A model generated the notes under the pieces. It did no database searches and had not been told where the DNA came from. It saw only the letters and a program-made list of their open reading frames with translations. A stretch of 64,000 nt of DNA, taken from NCBI RefSeq assembly GCF_004337985.1, contig NW_021940920.1, positions 1,410,549 through 1,474,548 of the forward strand, read 5' to 3'. Positions 32,952 to 44,922 of this stretch are shown one piece after another. Both the position numbers and the translations under genes were made by a program. Each line of letters starts with the position of its first letter. Positions within the stretch are counted from its first letter, which is position 1. The stretch is from Pyricularia pennisetigena (taxonomy: Eukaryota > Ascomycota > Sordariomycetes > Magnaporthales > Pyriculariaceae).

Positions 32952-35900
32952 CTTTGCACTCTTTCGAGTTATGGACGTTAAGTCGTGACGGACGGATATG
33001 TTGGATGGGAGCGGACCTACAGCACATTGCGGTGATATAATCGGGAATACTTCTGAATACATACTTCAAACTCGAGGAAATTGGGCCAACGCAGTCTTCA
33101 CAGGGATACAATATTCCAAGACTCCATCGCCCAAGCCCATTGCCCATGGTCAAGGTAACAACCCTGACTACCACCCAAGCAGCCTTAATCAAATATCAAT
33201 AGACCCTGGGAGTGTCTTTTTACGCAAACCTCCACCCCGGGTGATGCTGGCAGGCTTCTTCCCCTTGGCCGGCGACTTGCCGGCTTGGGCTCAGGACCAA
33301 AGGCCTGTAAGCAGTTTAAAACGATAAAATGATATAAGTTACCGAATGGCAAAAGCAGAATAAGATACATCAGATATTATATAAAGTTCGCTAGTAGGAT
33401 ATAAGTATGTATGTCTAGGCCAAAGCCATATAGCAAGCTTATATAACTGCTTATAAATAGCTGTACATAAAACAGTTGTATTTTCCCAAGAACTCTAAAG
33501 GGGTGAAGATTGTTGTAGCGGAAGAAAGTGACTGTTTTCGTCCTAGGCGACAGAAACAAGACCAATTCCTTAAAGAAAGTTTTATTGGGATAAAAACAAC
33601 ATATTGTTGAATGGAAAGCTAAAAAGAAAAAAAAACAAATCAAACTGCATATTATGGAAGTAGGGCAAAGAGAGTAAGATTTTAGAGTCTTTCGTTTAAA
33701 TAACCGTAAAAAAGCAGGGCAGGGATGAAACAATAAAAATATCTCGACTTGGTAGAAAGACAGAGATATTGGTATTAAAATTGAAGTTAGCGATTGATAC
33801 TAAAATACAGCCGTGAAAGAAAACAGAATATATACAAAATTCAAGTCAGAGGGCGCATTTAATGTTTTAACAAAATATTCAAAAGCGATTGAAAAATTAA
33901 GCTCGGGTTAGATGATTGCACACTTGAGACCGCTTTTCTATAAATACATCCCATCCTAGAATAAAGCCGCCCAAACCCAGGAATAGGTTAGAATTAAACT
34001 CTTAGGATATATTAGGGGTTAATGAAATTGTTCTATGGCATTAATGCGCCCGGTTGCTGGTTTTGCGGCTTAGTAATTATTTCTTTATTTGACGTCAACC
34101 AACATGGTTCATAAAAAACGGTTGATAATAATTATAATCTTTAAACTTTGTTACTGTCTCATGAGGAGCCGCACGAGCAGGCCTGGGCTGGCTGATTTAG
34201 CGCTCGGACCTCTCCAAGGACAGCTAGGCCGCCGATGGACGCTCCAAAAATTGTGAGTTCTCGTAGTCATACGCATTCATGCAACGGGTGCTGGGAAACT
34301 GCCTGGAGCCGCATCAATGACCTGGAGCCTGTTTTCTACCAACGGTCGCTACCTGGGTTCAGCATGCCCCTTTCTCAATAACGGATGCTCGGACGGCTTG
34401 CTAACAATCAGTGACACCTGGGCAGTTTACAATACCTGTCCCAGCTGTTCTACTCACCTTTATCGGCGACCAGGGGCCAGCTGTCACACCGGCGGCAGCT
34501 GCTCTAAGTAACGTCGTATGGGCCGAAACCTTACGCAGCGCCGGCGGGCAACCAGACTCTTCAGCTAGAGTGCGACATACGGGATCATGCTTTGCTCGTG
34601 AGTTGAGAACGAACATTGTACGGCTTATAGTAACCTGAAGCTAGGCAACGACATTTCTAACTCAGGGTAGAGGTAGCTAGCTGCTTTCAACCAAATAGCT
34701 GTAAGCATCCCGTGTATGGAAAAAGACCAGAATGCGAAGTCCTGATTCTTTGGCGGTCCCCAGTTGCCAAGGTTTCCGAGTCCTGGAAACAGAACTCGTC
34801 ACTGTGGCGTAGAAGTCCTGGCTTTGGAAGTCTGCTGCTATCGGACCAGAGTCAGATATGGCAAGGTTTGCCCAGCGCCAACGATATTTTGATTTCCTTT
34901 TTTTTTCTTTTTTTTTTTCGCCTGAACCCGTGCATGTCTATGCTGAGGCAGCTTGGGAGAATGCGTCTGACTTGGCTTTCCGGGCGGCACGGGAGACGGA
35001 TTGATTGTAGTGACCCAAGCCGGAAACTGGCCCTTGCCAAACATAGGCTTCGCAAACATGGATCATGGAGTTCAACACCCTATAAATAGCTTGGAGCACT
35101 GCAAGATATCAGGAAGCAAAGGGCCTCAGGGAATTGTAAGCTCAAGCAACGCAATCAAGGAGGGCTTATTGATTTTCCGATGATGGCATAGCTCCCAGGA
35201 AGCAATTAATATGTAGTGAGCTTCTGCATAGAAAGTCGTCCAGTGTGTTGAAGGCATCACGAAAGTGATATGAGTCAGCAATGCACGCTGTCAGAACTTT
35301 TGATACTTGGACGCAGATCCTTCTTTTTTGACTGCCAGGTGCAATTGCCGCTGGGTACAGTACAGGACCCGCCTTGGAATCATTAATATTTCCCTTATTC
35401 ATGAAAATGGCGGGTCACCCGGCGTGGCCGTTCATCTCAGTTTTGGACCCACCTGTTCCTGATGTCGATAATACGGTCCAGCTTTTCGGAAGTAGGCTGG
35501 GAATAGCCTGACTGAGTACGAGGGCGATTCTGTTCATAGACTGCAAACAAACATTAACACATGGTAATTTAGATTGCTAGCCCGTCGGCAAGCTGGGGTC
35601 TCCACGGATCAAATCGCATTTTGTCTTGTGCATTTAAATTAATCAAATGCCAGCACTAGGCAAGTTCAAAACAGCAATACGTAGAAAAGAGCGCTTGAAT
35701 GCACACCATCTACCAGCTTTCCTCACTAGAGATGTTATTATTGGGTTTTCCGTCGGTGGATACCCGTCCATAGTGGACAGTTCCTTGGGATTCTAAAAAC
35801 TTATAAAGCAGCCACCACGACGTAAAGTCTTTGATGGTTGAAATACCTTGGTTGTTTATCTTAAATCAGCGTGACCTTTACTACTTTTCCATTTACAGCT

Positions 35901-36003
35901 GCTTAAAACTTACAATCTGCACTCTTTCTACTCATTCTGAAATCAAATTTCCTTTTTAAACCATACTCACTTCAAAGAAACCTGAATCTAGACCTCCTTT
36001 GCC
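32952..36003. other. Region without a recognised gene
   Basis: At 32.95-33.3 kb and 34.15-35.5 kb the DNA is near neutral with short frames on both strands and could be decayed genes; no family motif is seen. The part at 33.3-34.1 kb is AT-rich and gene-free. A TTATAAAG at 35801-35808 is a plausible TATA box for the 36004 gene. Confidence 0.35.
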
Positions 36004-36381
36004 ATGAAATTCGGAAGCATTGTCGCGATCACTGCCTCGTTGGCCCTTGCCACAACAAATGCCGCCGCGGTAAGATGGTGTCAAGTGGTACTCAAAGATG
36101 AAAACGGCGCCAAATTCCACACAAATTTGGATCTGGCAGGCCAGGGCTTTACTGTTCGTCGCATCCGTTGCGAGGTAGATGCAGTTTGCGGAACCACCTG
36201 CGTCAACACAGTTGATGGGACACAATTCCTCCGGGTGACATCTGAAGAGTATAACACTGAGCAAGAACCACCTTCAAGGCCACAAGAGGCAGATTATACC
36301 GGCCAAACTTTGGTTTTCACGAGTCGCAGGCAGGGCCGTCCTGGCGTCGTCCTGGAGTCTCGACCTATCAGGCCTTCCTAA
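36004..36381 (+). CDS. Small secreted four-cysteine protein, effector candidate
   Basis: A 125-residue protein with a signal peptide (MKFGSIVAITASLALATTNA, 1-20). The mature part opens with a strand-like VRWCQVVLKDENG (Cys26), then further cysteines at 56, 62 and 66 in IRCEVDAVCGTTC, a short DGTQFLRVTS stretch, and a hydrophilic Pro/Glu-rich tail with several arginines. The first strand and size resemble the other MAX-like candidates, but the P-x-G motif is not clear, so it is placed with them only tentatively. A TATA-like site lies about 200 bases upstream. The minus-strand frame over the same bases is a shadow. Confidence 0.65.
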   Translation: MKFGSIVAITASLALATTNAAAVRWCQVVLKDENGAKFHTNLDLAGQGFTVRRIRCEVDAVCGTTCVNTVDGTQFLRVTSEEYNTEQEPPSRPQEADYTGQTLVFTSRRQGRPGVVLESRPIRPS

Positions 36382-39016
36382 AACAAGGTGTCCGATTCCG
36401 CGTTGATGGATAGCTAGGAGCCTGCAGAGACATTCTCTTCTGAGGGTTTCAAGCTTTCCGGGCGTGAGCCGTGCGTCGATCTTTCAGCAGCTCGCTATGA
36501 TCGGGGTGAGCTGTGCTATGCATATTATGTCCGCGAGCCGAGATTTGCCCCTTGGGTTCCTGTGGCGAGTTGACTTTGGAGAGGTTGTGAAGTGGAAAAG
36601 GGGGAGGGTGAGGAAAAGATGGAGGGACGTCCGGTAACTGCAGACGCTTGATGGCCAACCAGCAATTACGAATCGACTCTGGAATAGATCCAACAGAGCG
36701 AGAGTAATTCTTGACAAATTGAAGTCTTCATTTTGTCCTCCATCGCATACTCCAATCAACATATCAACATCAAAAGCACCCTTTTTTTGTTTGGCAAAAT
36801 GAAAATTGGGTCTCGAGGACTGCCAAAGACTAAAAATGTAGGCCGGAGAAACACAACGGATTCGGCCGCGAGTTCTCAAGCTAACAACGTAAGATGACTT
36901 ACTGGGCTTACAGATTGACAATCATGTTTCCCTCCCACGTTTCCGTCTTATACTGCAACTTTGCAACCATTATTGCATTAAGCCGTCGCGCATCGCGAAT
37001 CGTCTTCAAACCCGCCCTCGTATGACATTGGGCCATGACAGCCTTGGTCTTGCACCAGGTGCGTGATATGACGTAGCTTGAGCATTTGTTAACTGTAGAT
37101 TTTGTACATCGTGGGCTACGTCCTCTCCCCCAATGTGGATCCGTTGCAGGCATTTTCTGTCTGGCGTGATGGGTTGTCATCATCCTCTCCGGGTTGGCTA
37201 GCCTTCATCCCAACTCAACTAGACTGACTGCTTCGGCAGCTACTGAGTATTGCAGACTCTCTGGCCGCGATCGGAGTGTTTGAATAGCGTCAACGGATAT
37301 CTGAGAGCACTTGTGTCATCAAAAACATGCTTGTAAACAAAAGTGCTGACATCCTGAAATCTGACAGGTTCTGATACCGGTCAACCCTGGCACGTCACGA
37401 CTTTGCGATATCTACGGGCAAAGAGTCTCGGGCTCGCCCGCGTCAGGAGCCGGGCTCTTTACTCTACAAAAAAAAGAAAAAAAAAAAAGGAAAAAAAAAA
37501 AAAACATATCCGCATGAATCGGTATCCCGGAGATGCTGTTGAAGTGTTGATCGTCCCAAGTCCTGCAACCACTTGACGATACAGCAAGCCGGAGAATAGC
37601 TAAACACTAGACAGTGTCGCTTCGTAACTAGTGCTAGCGAGAGAGAGAGAGAGAGAGAGAGAGTCTACGTAGTAAAATCTAACTAACTTTGCCGGGACTA
37701 GTTTTAAAGCGGCTAGCATTCGCAACTCGTAGGGATTCGTAACGTTACAAGTTCCCATTGAGGCGGCGAGTACTACTCTGAATGTTTAAACAATACTACT
37801 GCTGCGGTACCAGCAGGTCGAGTCAGGCCTCTGACCACATTCCAGGAGAAAAAAAAACAAAAGTGTGGAGATTAAACTTTCTGGATCGCTGCAGGGACAC
37901 CCCGCGAGATTGTCAGCAGAGATGACTCTAATGCGGCGAAATCGGGCTGTATTACGTGTCTGGTCGTGCTAATGTTCGACTATGCGCGGCACAGCGGCAG
38001 TTGCTTTAGGTTGGTCTATTAGCTAGCAGCAACTCGAGGCTTGATACGTTCCAAAGACTGGCTTCCCTGGCCATGGTCCGAACCAGATCACTGGAGAAAC
38101 TTTAAACTCTACGAAAGTCTAGCTACTCCAAGCTGTCTATACGTCCGTCGTACGCAAAAGGGTCCATTGCTCTTCAAATGAACCCTTAATATCCGCAGGC
38201 TTTTTTGAGCTTTTTCTACCTGCTTCTGCTGGCCCTGGACCTCGCTTGTTTTCTATCGTCAGAAATTGATACAGACAGTCGAGTGAGGAAGTTCTTGTGC
38301 AGTCTTGTCCAGAATTGCAAGTCCAAGCGCATTTTGGGGTTCTGCGATTAAAGTGACATGCCCTCGTGTTTTGGGAACAGTGGACCGTGGTTGGCGACAG
38401 GTCTTTTTCCCAATGCAGGCAGTCGCTACAAGATGGGAGGTCCTATAGTAGCACCCGAGGTCAGTGCGGGAGTCAATAAACTAATCGGGCATGCCACATC
38501 CCGGTTCGATACTACACTACGCAACCTGCCAACCTGGCTTTTTCCCACCCAAAAACTCCCACTCTCGTTTGATAATGAATAATATTTCCAGGCCCTTCTG
38601 GTTTCGAAACATTTGTCGAATCTGCGGGCCCGGAATCGCCCTCTTGCACCACAGCAAAAGCCGACAAAAAGCTGGTTAGGTGGGGCAGATCTGGGAGTCT
38701 GATCGCAACTCCACCGGCAATCTTGGGGCCTCCACAAGAATCATTTAAGACAGCATCGGAAGAATGCTGGTGGAGATTTTGAGAATTCTCCGTTGTCCTT
38801 CCATCGTCGCTCACTCTGTTTTTTTTTTTTTTTTTCTTGTTCGGTTTTCTCTCTGAAAAAAAACTCGCTCCTTTCTTAGCTTGCTTTTCTTGATTGCCTT
38901 TGCTTAATAATCGGTGCGCCTCTACATTTCTTTTTCCTAGTCCGCCGCTTGATACAGCAGAGCTGTCATCGCTGCGAAAAACCAGGCGCTCTACCCAGGT
39001 TCCGACTTGGTCCACA
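36382..39016. other. Intergenic region with a GA microsatellite
   Basis: No convincing gene. Mixed composition with short frames on both strands. A-rich runs occur near 37470-37504, and a (GA)12 repeat at 37639-37663. The last 400 bases, with pyrimidine-rich runs, are the probable promoter of the 39017 gene. Confidence 0.4.
37639..37663. repeat. (GA)n microsatellite
   Basis: About twelve perfect GA units in otherwise unique DNA. Confidence 0.9.
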
Positions 39017-39724
39017 ATGGACAGCTTCTCCAGCTCCCACGACAGAAATGTCGAGCTTCACAAGACGAAACCCGAGGACGGCAAAGAGCATTACCCGGAA
39101 CTTTCTACTGGTACCAGAATGATGTCGCCATCATCATCATCATCATCATCCTCCGTCTCCACCTTCGGCAAGCGCATGACGCTTTCCCGACTTCTGCTGT
39201 GCGGCACCGTCATATACTGCATCGATTTCGGCATGTTCCTCTTCAGCGGCCTCACGGGCTCGACGGCCATCACGACGACCACCAAGTTCGTCGCCGTCGT
39301 CACGGCCGTCGCGCTCGTGATAGCGATTCCCATGTCAGACTCCTCCGAGGGCGGAGACGACGAGGAGCGCGTCTTTACCGGCTACCCAGACCTGTTCTCC
39401 GACCTGACCGGCAGGCCCGTCGAGAGGCCCGCGGTCCGGATCGAGGAGTGCAGAGAAGACCCCCACAAGCCGCGCTTCATCTCCATCCCCGGCGACAAGC
39501 GCGCCGAAGTGCTTCCAGTCGTCGCCTTCAAACCCGCCGACGTGTCGGGCGACGACCACGACTCGGCCGCCTCGGCCTCGGACTGCGGCTCGCCCGCATT
39601 TGGCGACTCGTCCGTGTCGGACTGCTCGTCCCCCACCATCTCGCCCTGGTCGGACTGCTTTCCGGAATCTCGAGAGGGGGACTTCACGCAAGAAAGGCTA
39701 CTGTCTGTCAGCCGGCGGTCATGA
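39017..39724 (+). CDS. Putative two-helix membrane protein of unknown function
   Basis: A 235-residue protein from the ATG at 39017, which has a good context (CCACAATGG); an upstream frame start at 38894 is less likely. Residues 1-50 are hydrophilic with a run of eight serines encoded by a TCA repeat. Two hydrophobic segments follow: about 57-78 (SRLLLCGTVIYCIDFGMFLF) and about 88-106 (TKFVAVVTAVALVIAIPM). The rest is acidic and Ser-rich (SDSSEGGDDEE, then Ser-Asp-Cys clusters such as ASDCGSP and VSDCSSP) and probably cytosolic. Codons are strongly GC-biased like the housekeeping-type genes, so it is likely a real gene. No family is recognised. Frames on the other strand here are shadows of high GC3. 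Confidence 0.65.
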   Translation: MDSFSSSHDRNVELHKTKPEDGKEHYPELSTGTRMMSPSSSSSSSSVSTFGKRMTLSRLLLCGTVIYCIDFGMFLFSGLTGSTAITTTTKFVAVVTAVALVIAIPMSDSSEGGDDEERVFTGYPDLFSDLTGRPVERPAVRIEECREDPHKPRFISIPGDKRAEVLPVVAFKPADVSGDDHDSAASASDCGSPAFGDSSVSDCSSPTISPWSDCFPESREGDFTQERLLSVSRRS

Positions 39725-41610
39725 ACTTTCCGGGGCGTCTGTGTCGCCCCGGCTTTCTCTCCTTGTTACGATCTTTGGGGGGGGGCGGGGGAGGGGCGGA
39801 CTGTTGGGGGGCTTTGGATTTCTTTTTGTTTACTTTAGAAGGGCGGTTTTTCATTTCTCACATACCCTTCATGGCAGCGTTTTTTGACCATGCTGGAACT
39901 TTTGATATACATATACATACTCTTTTTCTCTCTTTCTACCCGCAGTGTACATCTCGGGAGGTCAAGACCCCACGCCCGTCGTCGTCTTGAATTGACATAA
40001 CTTCACTTCTCCAAGTTGCTGAGCAATCATTTTAAGTGCTATTCTTAGATTATATTTGTCCTTGTCATCGAACTGTACCTACTTTCCTGTGACTACAGAT
40101 GTACATATTAGAATCTGTTCAACTGCGTTTACATCTCGTCAATCTTTGGAGCGCCCTCTGTCAAAGTACAGGCTGTAGCAGCGCCCCCACTGTGGCTAGC
40201 CTGGCGGGACGGATTTGCCGCCAATAAGAGAGCAACAAGCGCCGACAGAGCTAGGATACGTAAGAACTACATAGCAAAATGCAGTACCACCATGAGACTT
40301 TTACAAGTGCTTGCAATCCGTCTATTTCAGATTTTACTATCCGAATTTCTCCTGTTTTTTTTTTTTTTTGGTTCCCAGCGGCTTGGTCGATATGGATTAC
40401 CATTACCGGCACACCAGTCGCGACAAAAGGTAATTTCAGCGACATGACTTGCTGTCCTCCGTGGCAAATTCACAGGGCATGCACGAGGGCTACAGCAAGT
40501 GACTGCAACTGCCGAGCAGTGATTCCTGAATCGAAAGAGTCATCAAACCAATTCACAGGTTTCAACATGACAATTCATGCAGACACGTGCCTGTGCATAT
40601 GCTTTAGCACGTAATATGTCGTCAGTTTTATAGCTAGTATTGCTTCCATATTTCAGCTTGGAAGAAGAACGTTTTTCTTTCACAATCTCTAGTCGCGGCT
40701 GAAACGTCGGCATTACACACTTTCATCTCCATGCACCTTTTTTATTTTTGATTCCCTCAACCTGTAGACAGATGCATCCAGGACAATGTCGCTATAGTCC
40801 GCTAGAACACTGAAGTGCAAAAACGTGGTTAAATGAATGCTATGACAAGCCGTCGGAGCCATAGCAACAACCCCCGAGCCTGTAGTTTTTCGCTGATTGT
40901 TGAAGAAACAACAAGCTGGGAGGGACCTCGCGATGCCACCAATTGATGGTATGCCTGGCGTGACGAATAACTTGACCTTTGAACCCCCACAAGATAAGAA
41001 GTTGTCCTCGTCCCATATACACAAAAAAGAGCTTGCAAAAGTGGATCCATGGCGTCGAGGACAACTGTTAGCGGCATCACACCAGAGCTGCAGGTATTCC
41101 CGATCGAACCTCACGCGGGCAGTTGGAGCACGCCTTGTTATAGGTAGATGGGAGTAGGGTTCTGCTGGGATTACCATTTCTATGGCATCTACTGTAGGCG
41201 TTTGTAAGTCAAGGGTGCTAGTGTACCAAGTGTGCCGCATCCGTATTCCATATTCACTATTCGAGACGTGATCCTTCTAGGCAGACCTGATCTTGTATTT
41301 ACAGCTTGGAGGGTTACAAGCAAAATAGTTTTACAATAACATCGCTGTTTGTAAGGACTTGCGGGCACCTCCTCGGTGAGAAAGCGGCTTGAAGATATAA
41401 AAGGCTGACTGCAGGTTTTCCATCGTGTGCAATGGCTCCTGCACAAGGCAAAGGAATTGTACCCTGGGTGTGGCAACAGGTGTTTATTGAAGGCTGATCT
41501 TGACGAATACTGCCCTTTGAATATTTGACTTTCCCAACTCGATGGAAAAAAGAAAAACACCCCGCCCCACACACACACACACACAAAAAAAAAAAGAAAG
41601 TCTCCGGGAA
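39725..41610. other. Intergenic region
   Basis: A G-rich run near 39778-39795 follows the 39017 gene. No recognisable gene is seen at 40-41.6 kb; overlapping frames (for example 40713-41240 minus) lack motifs. A CA-repeat with an A-run is at 41568-41594. Confidence 0.4.
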
Positions 41611-41940
41611 TTATGGACATCTGTGTCTGCAAGTGAATGCAAGGTTATGAAAAAGTGCTTTATCTGCATTCTTGAAAGCATCAGGATAATCTTCTGGTAT
41701 GAGAGGCGAGTGCATCGGCGCATCCACTCTTTCCCCGGTCGGAGTGTATCCGTTGAAAGTATGCCAGCCTCCTTCCCATTCCAATATCGATTCATAGTTC
41801 GAAAGACGCTCCTGGGCGGCCCGGGCAGATGATTTGCCCTTTCGACTTTTGCCCTTTGTGCGTCCAGGCATGGGATCCGGCGTAGGCAGGGCCATTGCGC
41901 CGACAATTAGGAGAGGGAAAGCAACGCTGATGAAGTGCAT
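41611..41940 (-). CDS. Small secreted protein, effector candidate
   Basis: A 109-residue protein from the ATG at 41940; the longer upstream frame is not needed because MHFISVAFPLLIVGAMA (1-17) is a signal peptide. The mature part starts PTPDPMPGRTKGKSRKGK, a proline then basic stretch that could be a propeptide, followed by an aromatic-rich middle (LEWEGGWHTFNGYTPTG) and a C-terminal pair of cysteines in CRHRC (104 and 108). No family is recognised. A 16-base A/T tract lies about 30 bases upstream of the start. Confidence 0.6.
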   Translation of the reverse strand: MHFISVAFPLLIVGAMALPTPDPMPGRTKGKSRKGKSSARAAQERLSNYESILEWEGGWHTFNGYTPTGERVDAPMHSPLIPEDYPDAFKNADKALFHNLAFTCRHRCP

Positions 41941-43521
41941 GTTTGGAGATTTAAACCGACCGAGACAAAAAAAAAAAAAAAACAATAACTGAGAGGAAAA
42001 AGGACGTGCAGACTGCAAAGCAAAGAGGCGCGTCGAAATCAATAGCTAGTGGACAATTTGAAAGCTAGTCCAAGGGAAGAAAAGAGTGAAAGAGTGAAGA
42101 GAATGATAATTGTGGGGAAACGGATCGGGGCCGAAGTATTCTCGACGGATGCGAGGGATTTATAATAATCAATTGTTCTTGGGAACCAACTTGTGGGCCC
42201 CACTTGACACCTCTCTTCAGAACCACAATATGAGCGACCGCATTCTCAATGTGGCTGTTTGAATATCCGACTTTTCCTTCTTCCTGTAGCCGTATGCGGG
42301 AATGACTTTCTGGTAATTTTAACAGGGCCCTCAGCGCCCCATATTAGTCAACAGATGGTAGTAGAAAGCGTTACGTGCTGTGTGTACGCAAAATCGGATA
42401 TCAGAAACTGAGTCAAAATGAGTCTTATGCATCAAAGCCTTAGGCCCACCAAGCCTTAGAGACTTTGTATTATTGGCCATCTTGCTCTAACTAGCTTTAA
42501 AAAACCAGGACTGGGGGCGCTTCTAACCTAGCGGTAAATGATTTGCCAGTGTTTTGTAGACATCCCTCCCACATGATAATCAGGGGTAAGACAACCAAAT
42601 AATGCGAAATTGCTATATTTGATTTTTTTTTTCTTTGGTTATTTAACTTGTTGCATATAAAGAAAAGGAAATGCAGTTCATTCAAACGAAAGAATGGGGG
42701 CCACGTAAATCCAGGGGTACCTGATAAATTAAACAACATTCGGATCGCACGTACATTTTATAAGTTTCAATCTAGTTTAATGCCCAAGTGCAATAGCCAT
42801 TGTCATTGTAACAGCCGGGAAGACGTTTAAGTCTGATTCTACTTTTATTTCAACTTTCAAAGTTGGCCTAGTACTACCTTGTCGAAAAAAAAAGAGATAG
42901 GAGAAAACACGTCTCTTTATCCAGTGGAAAAATGGGCTATGTATTCAACAAGTACGCTGAACACAAACCCTTTTTTGTTTGACATTTAGTTAACCCATTC
43001 AAAGATTTGGGCGAATCCATGTGCTCGCCAAATCGTATTAGCTGTTGTTATTCTTGAAAGGTCTCATAGTTATAGGAATAATCTTTTCCTGTTGGATACT
43101 TTATTTCTTTCTTCAAAAAGCTGTAAAGTCCATATATTATGGCGCTAAGGGCAAAAATCAACACCTCTGTATAGTTATGGACGGCGCGTGGGGCTGGGAG
43201 GTTTGTTTGTTTCGGTAATATTCCCTCTTAGGCTGCAAAGTACCTGTGGGTTGCGATTTAAAAATGTTTCCAAAAACAAGGATTGCTGCCCAATTACGCA
43301 AAGCTAAACATCAAGCATGGGAGCTACTACGGTAAACCTTTTGCCAGATACCATCGTAGTTCCGATGTGGGCCTAGATCTAGTCAAAGTCCTTGCACAGA
43401 GACATTCTACAGTATAACAGGAGTGACTATATATAGAGCATCTTTAGTCTACGCTTATCCCTCTACTTTAGAAGCCAGTCAGACCGGGAAATTGCAAGAA
43501 AGCAGAAGAAAAGAAGTTTAG
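41941..43521. other. Intergenic region, partly AT-rich
   Basis: No gene is recognised. A TATA-like TTATAATAAT lies at about 42161, upstream of the minus-strand gene, and TATATATAG at about 43429, roughly 95 bases upstream of the broken gene at 43522. Confidence 0.4.
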
Positions 43522-43833
43522 ATAAAATTTTGTTGTCTATTGGTTATAGTCCATTTTGTCTTGCACCAAGACTGTGGAATTCCCCCAGACACACAGCTAA
43601 CTACCGGGTCTGAGTCATGCACATTTATTATTTATGCCGTTGAAGTGGAGCGATCGAGGCGCTCCAAGGTAAGCAAAGCAAACAGTTTTGAAGCTCTTCC
43701 CGATGGTTCTATACACGAGATAATCAACAACTCAACACATCCGGATGATGAAGAAACCACTGTTCTTACGCAGTCCCAGTTCTACCCCCGCCAAGCCACT
43801 CAGCTGAGAGAAAACGGCGTAGCAAATCGCTAA
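43522..43833 (+). pseudogene. Secreted-protein gene with a lost start codon
   Basis: An open frame of 103 codons begins right after a TAG, with ATA AAA TTT TGT where an ATG would be expected, and the next codons form a signal-peptide-like hydrophobic leader (KFCCLLVIVHFVL). Further on are SCTFIIYAVEVERSRRSK and ALPDGSIHEII, the latter reminiscent of the L-P-x-G motif of the MAX-like group. A TATA-like site stands at the right distance upstream. The simplest reading is an effector gene whose initiator changed from ATG to ATA, a G-to-A change. A missed upstream exon is the alternative. Confidence 0.4.
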
Positions 43834-44144
43834 CAGCATATGCGGGCGTGCCACTCAGATTTCAAAAAAAAAGGTAGGGGAGCTGGATGATGGGCAAAAG
43901 ACTGCGGCGACGGAGATCGATGCTCTTATTCTTGGCACTCTTACTCTTGGTCCTCTGGAGAGCCGACCCGGCTACCGGCTGAGAACCTGACGCTTCGCCT
44001 GAGCCATCACTGGCGCTGGCGGGCGACGGGGTCCTGAGTTTGATGTCGCCTGCCTTTGCCGCAGGCAGGTTGCTCAGCGTCGATGCCTTGGATGACACGG
44101 CCGGCTTCTTGGTCTTGAGCAGCGAGTCGCTGCTTGCAGACGAG

Positions 44145-44922
44145 TCAGACTCGGCGCCGCCGCCCCCTGGGCCTTGGGCCACGGCCCCCTCTCATCGTGT
44201 ACGACTGTGGCTTTTTTGAGCTGGATGGGCTTTTTGCTTGTTTCCCCGCTCCCTTCGGCTTCGCCGACTTTGGCGACTCGGGGTTTGAAGAGGAGGAGGA
44301 GGAAGAGAATTCGGTCGATCTAACAAGGTTTTCCTTGCAAGCACCTATCAGCAGGTCGAGCGCTTGGTTTGCGCGATTGTGGACTTTGGCTTGATCCCGA
44401 GGCCACTTCGCGTCTTGGAGCTCGTTCGCGTAAGCAATTCGGAGTTCTTGAAGCTTGGTGTCGAGGGCTGTCGCCCACGCTGATATGTCCTTTTGCACTC
44501 CTTTTTTCTGCTTTTTTCTTTGGTAGCCGCTAATTGCGGCTATGTAACCTTTGAGTGCATTTGTCTTGAGGGTTACGGCCTCCTTGCCGCTGGCAGCCTG
44601 ACGTGCAAAAGCGAGCAGAAACCGTTAGTAATGTAAGCAGCTCAAGAGAACAAACAGAAATTCATCGCAAGTCTTTCCTGAGTGGTTTTAGTCCCCAAAT
44701 AGATGTCCCAGGCCTTGTATGCAACACTCAAAGCTGTACCAGTTTGAAAAAAGCAGTTATGGCGATCTTTTGGTTGGAGTTAAGCCCCCCACCCTGCTGG
44801 GAAGGCTGTTGTGGATCCATGGGCACCGGCATGGGTTCGGGTTTGGGCTGCGGACGAGGCATCGGCGCTCCCACAACGGAACCCAACAGCGTACCCCAGA
44901 CTACGCACCCCCTCACACGCAT
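44145..44922 (-). CDS. Secreted protein with proline-rich and basic regions, two exons
   Basis: Proposed exons are 44922-44740 and 44597-44145, with a 142-base intron (donor GTACAG, branch ACTAAC, acceptor GTCAG); both join in phase. The product is 211 residues. It has a signal peptide (MRVRGCVVWGTLLGSVVGA, 1-19), a Pro-rich segment with PRPQPKPEPMPVPMDP (22-37), a helical middle rich in Ala, Leu and Lys (about 70-150, ISAWATALDTKLQELRIAY), a Ser/Lys linker, and an Arg/Gly tail (RGGRGPRPRGRRRRV). No family is known. The following frame (43862-44182) is also open and gene-like, so a frameshift near 44160 could hide a longer protein. The donor is non-consensus, so the exon 1 end is uncertain. 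Confidence 0.5.

Noticed and set aside
39335..39691. Minus-strand frames opposite the membrane protein
   Set aside because: GC-rich shadows; the plus-strand frame has the hydrophobic segments and a good start context.
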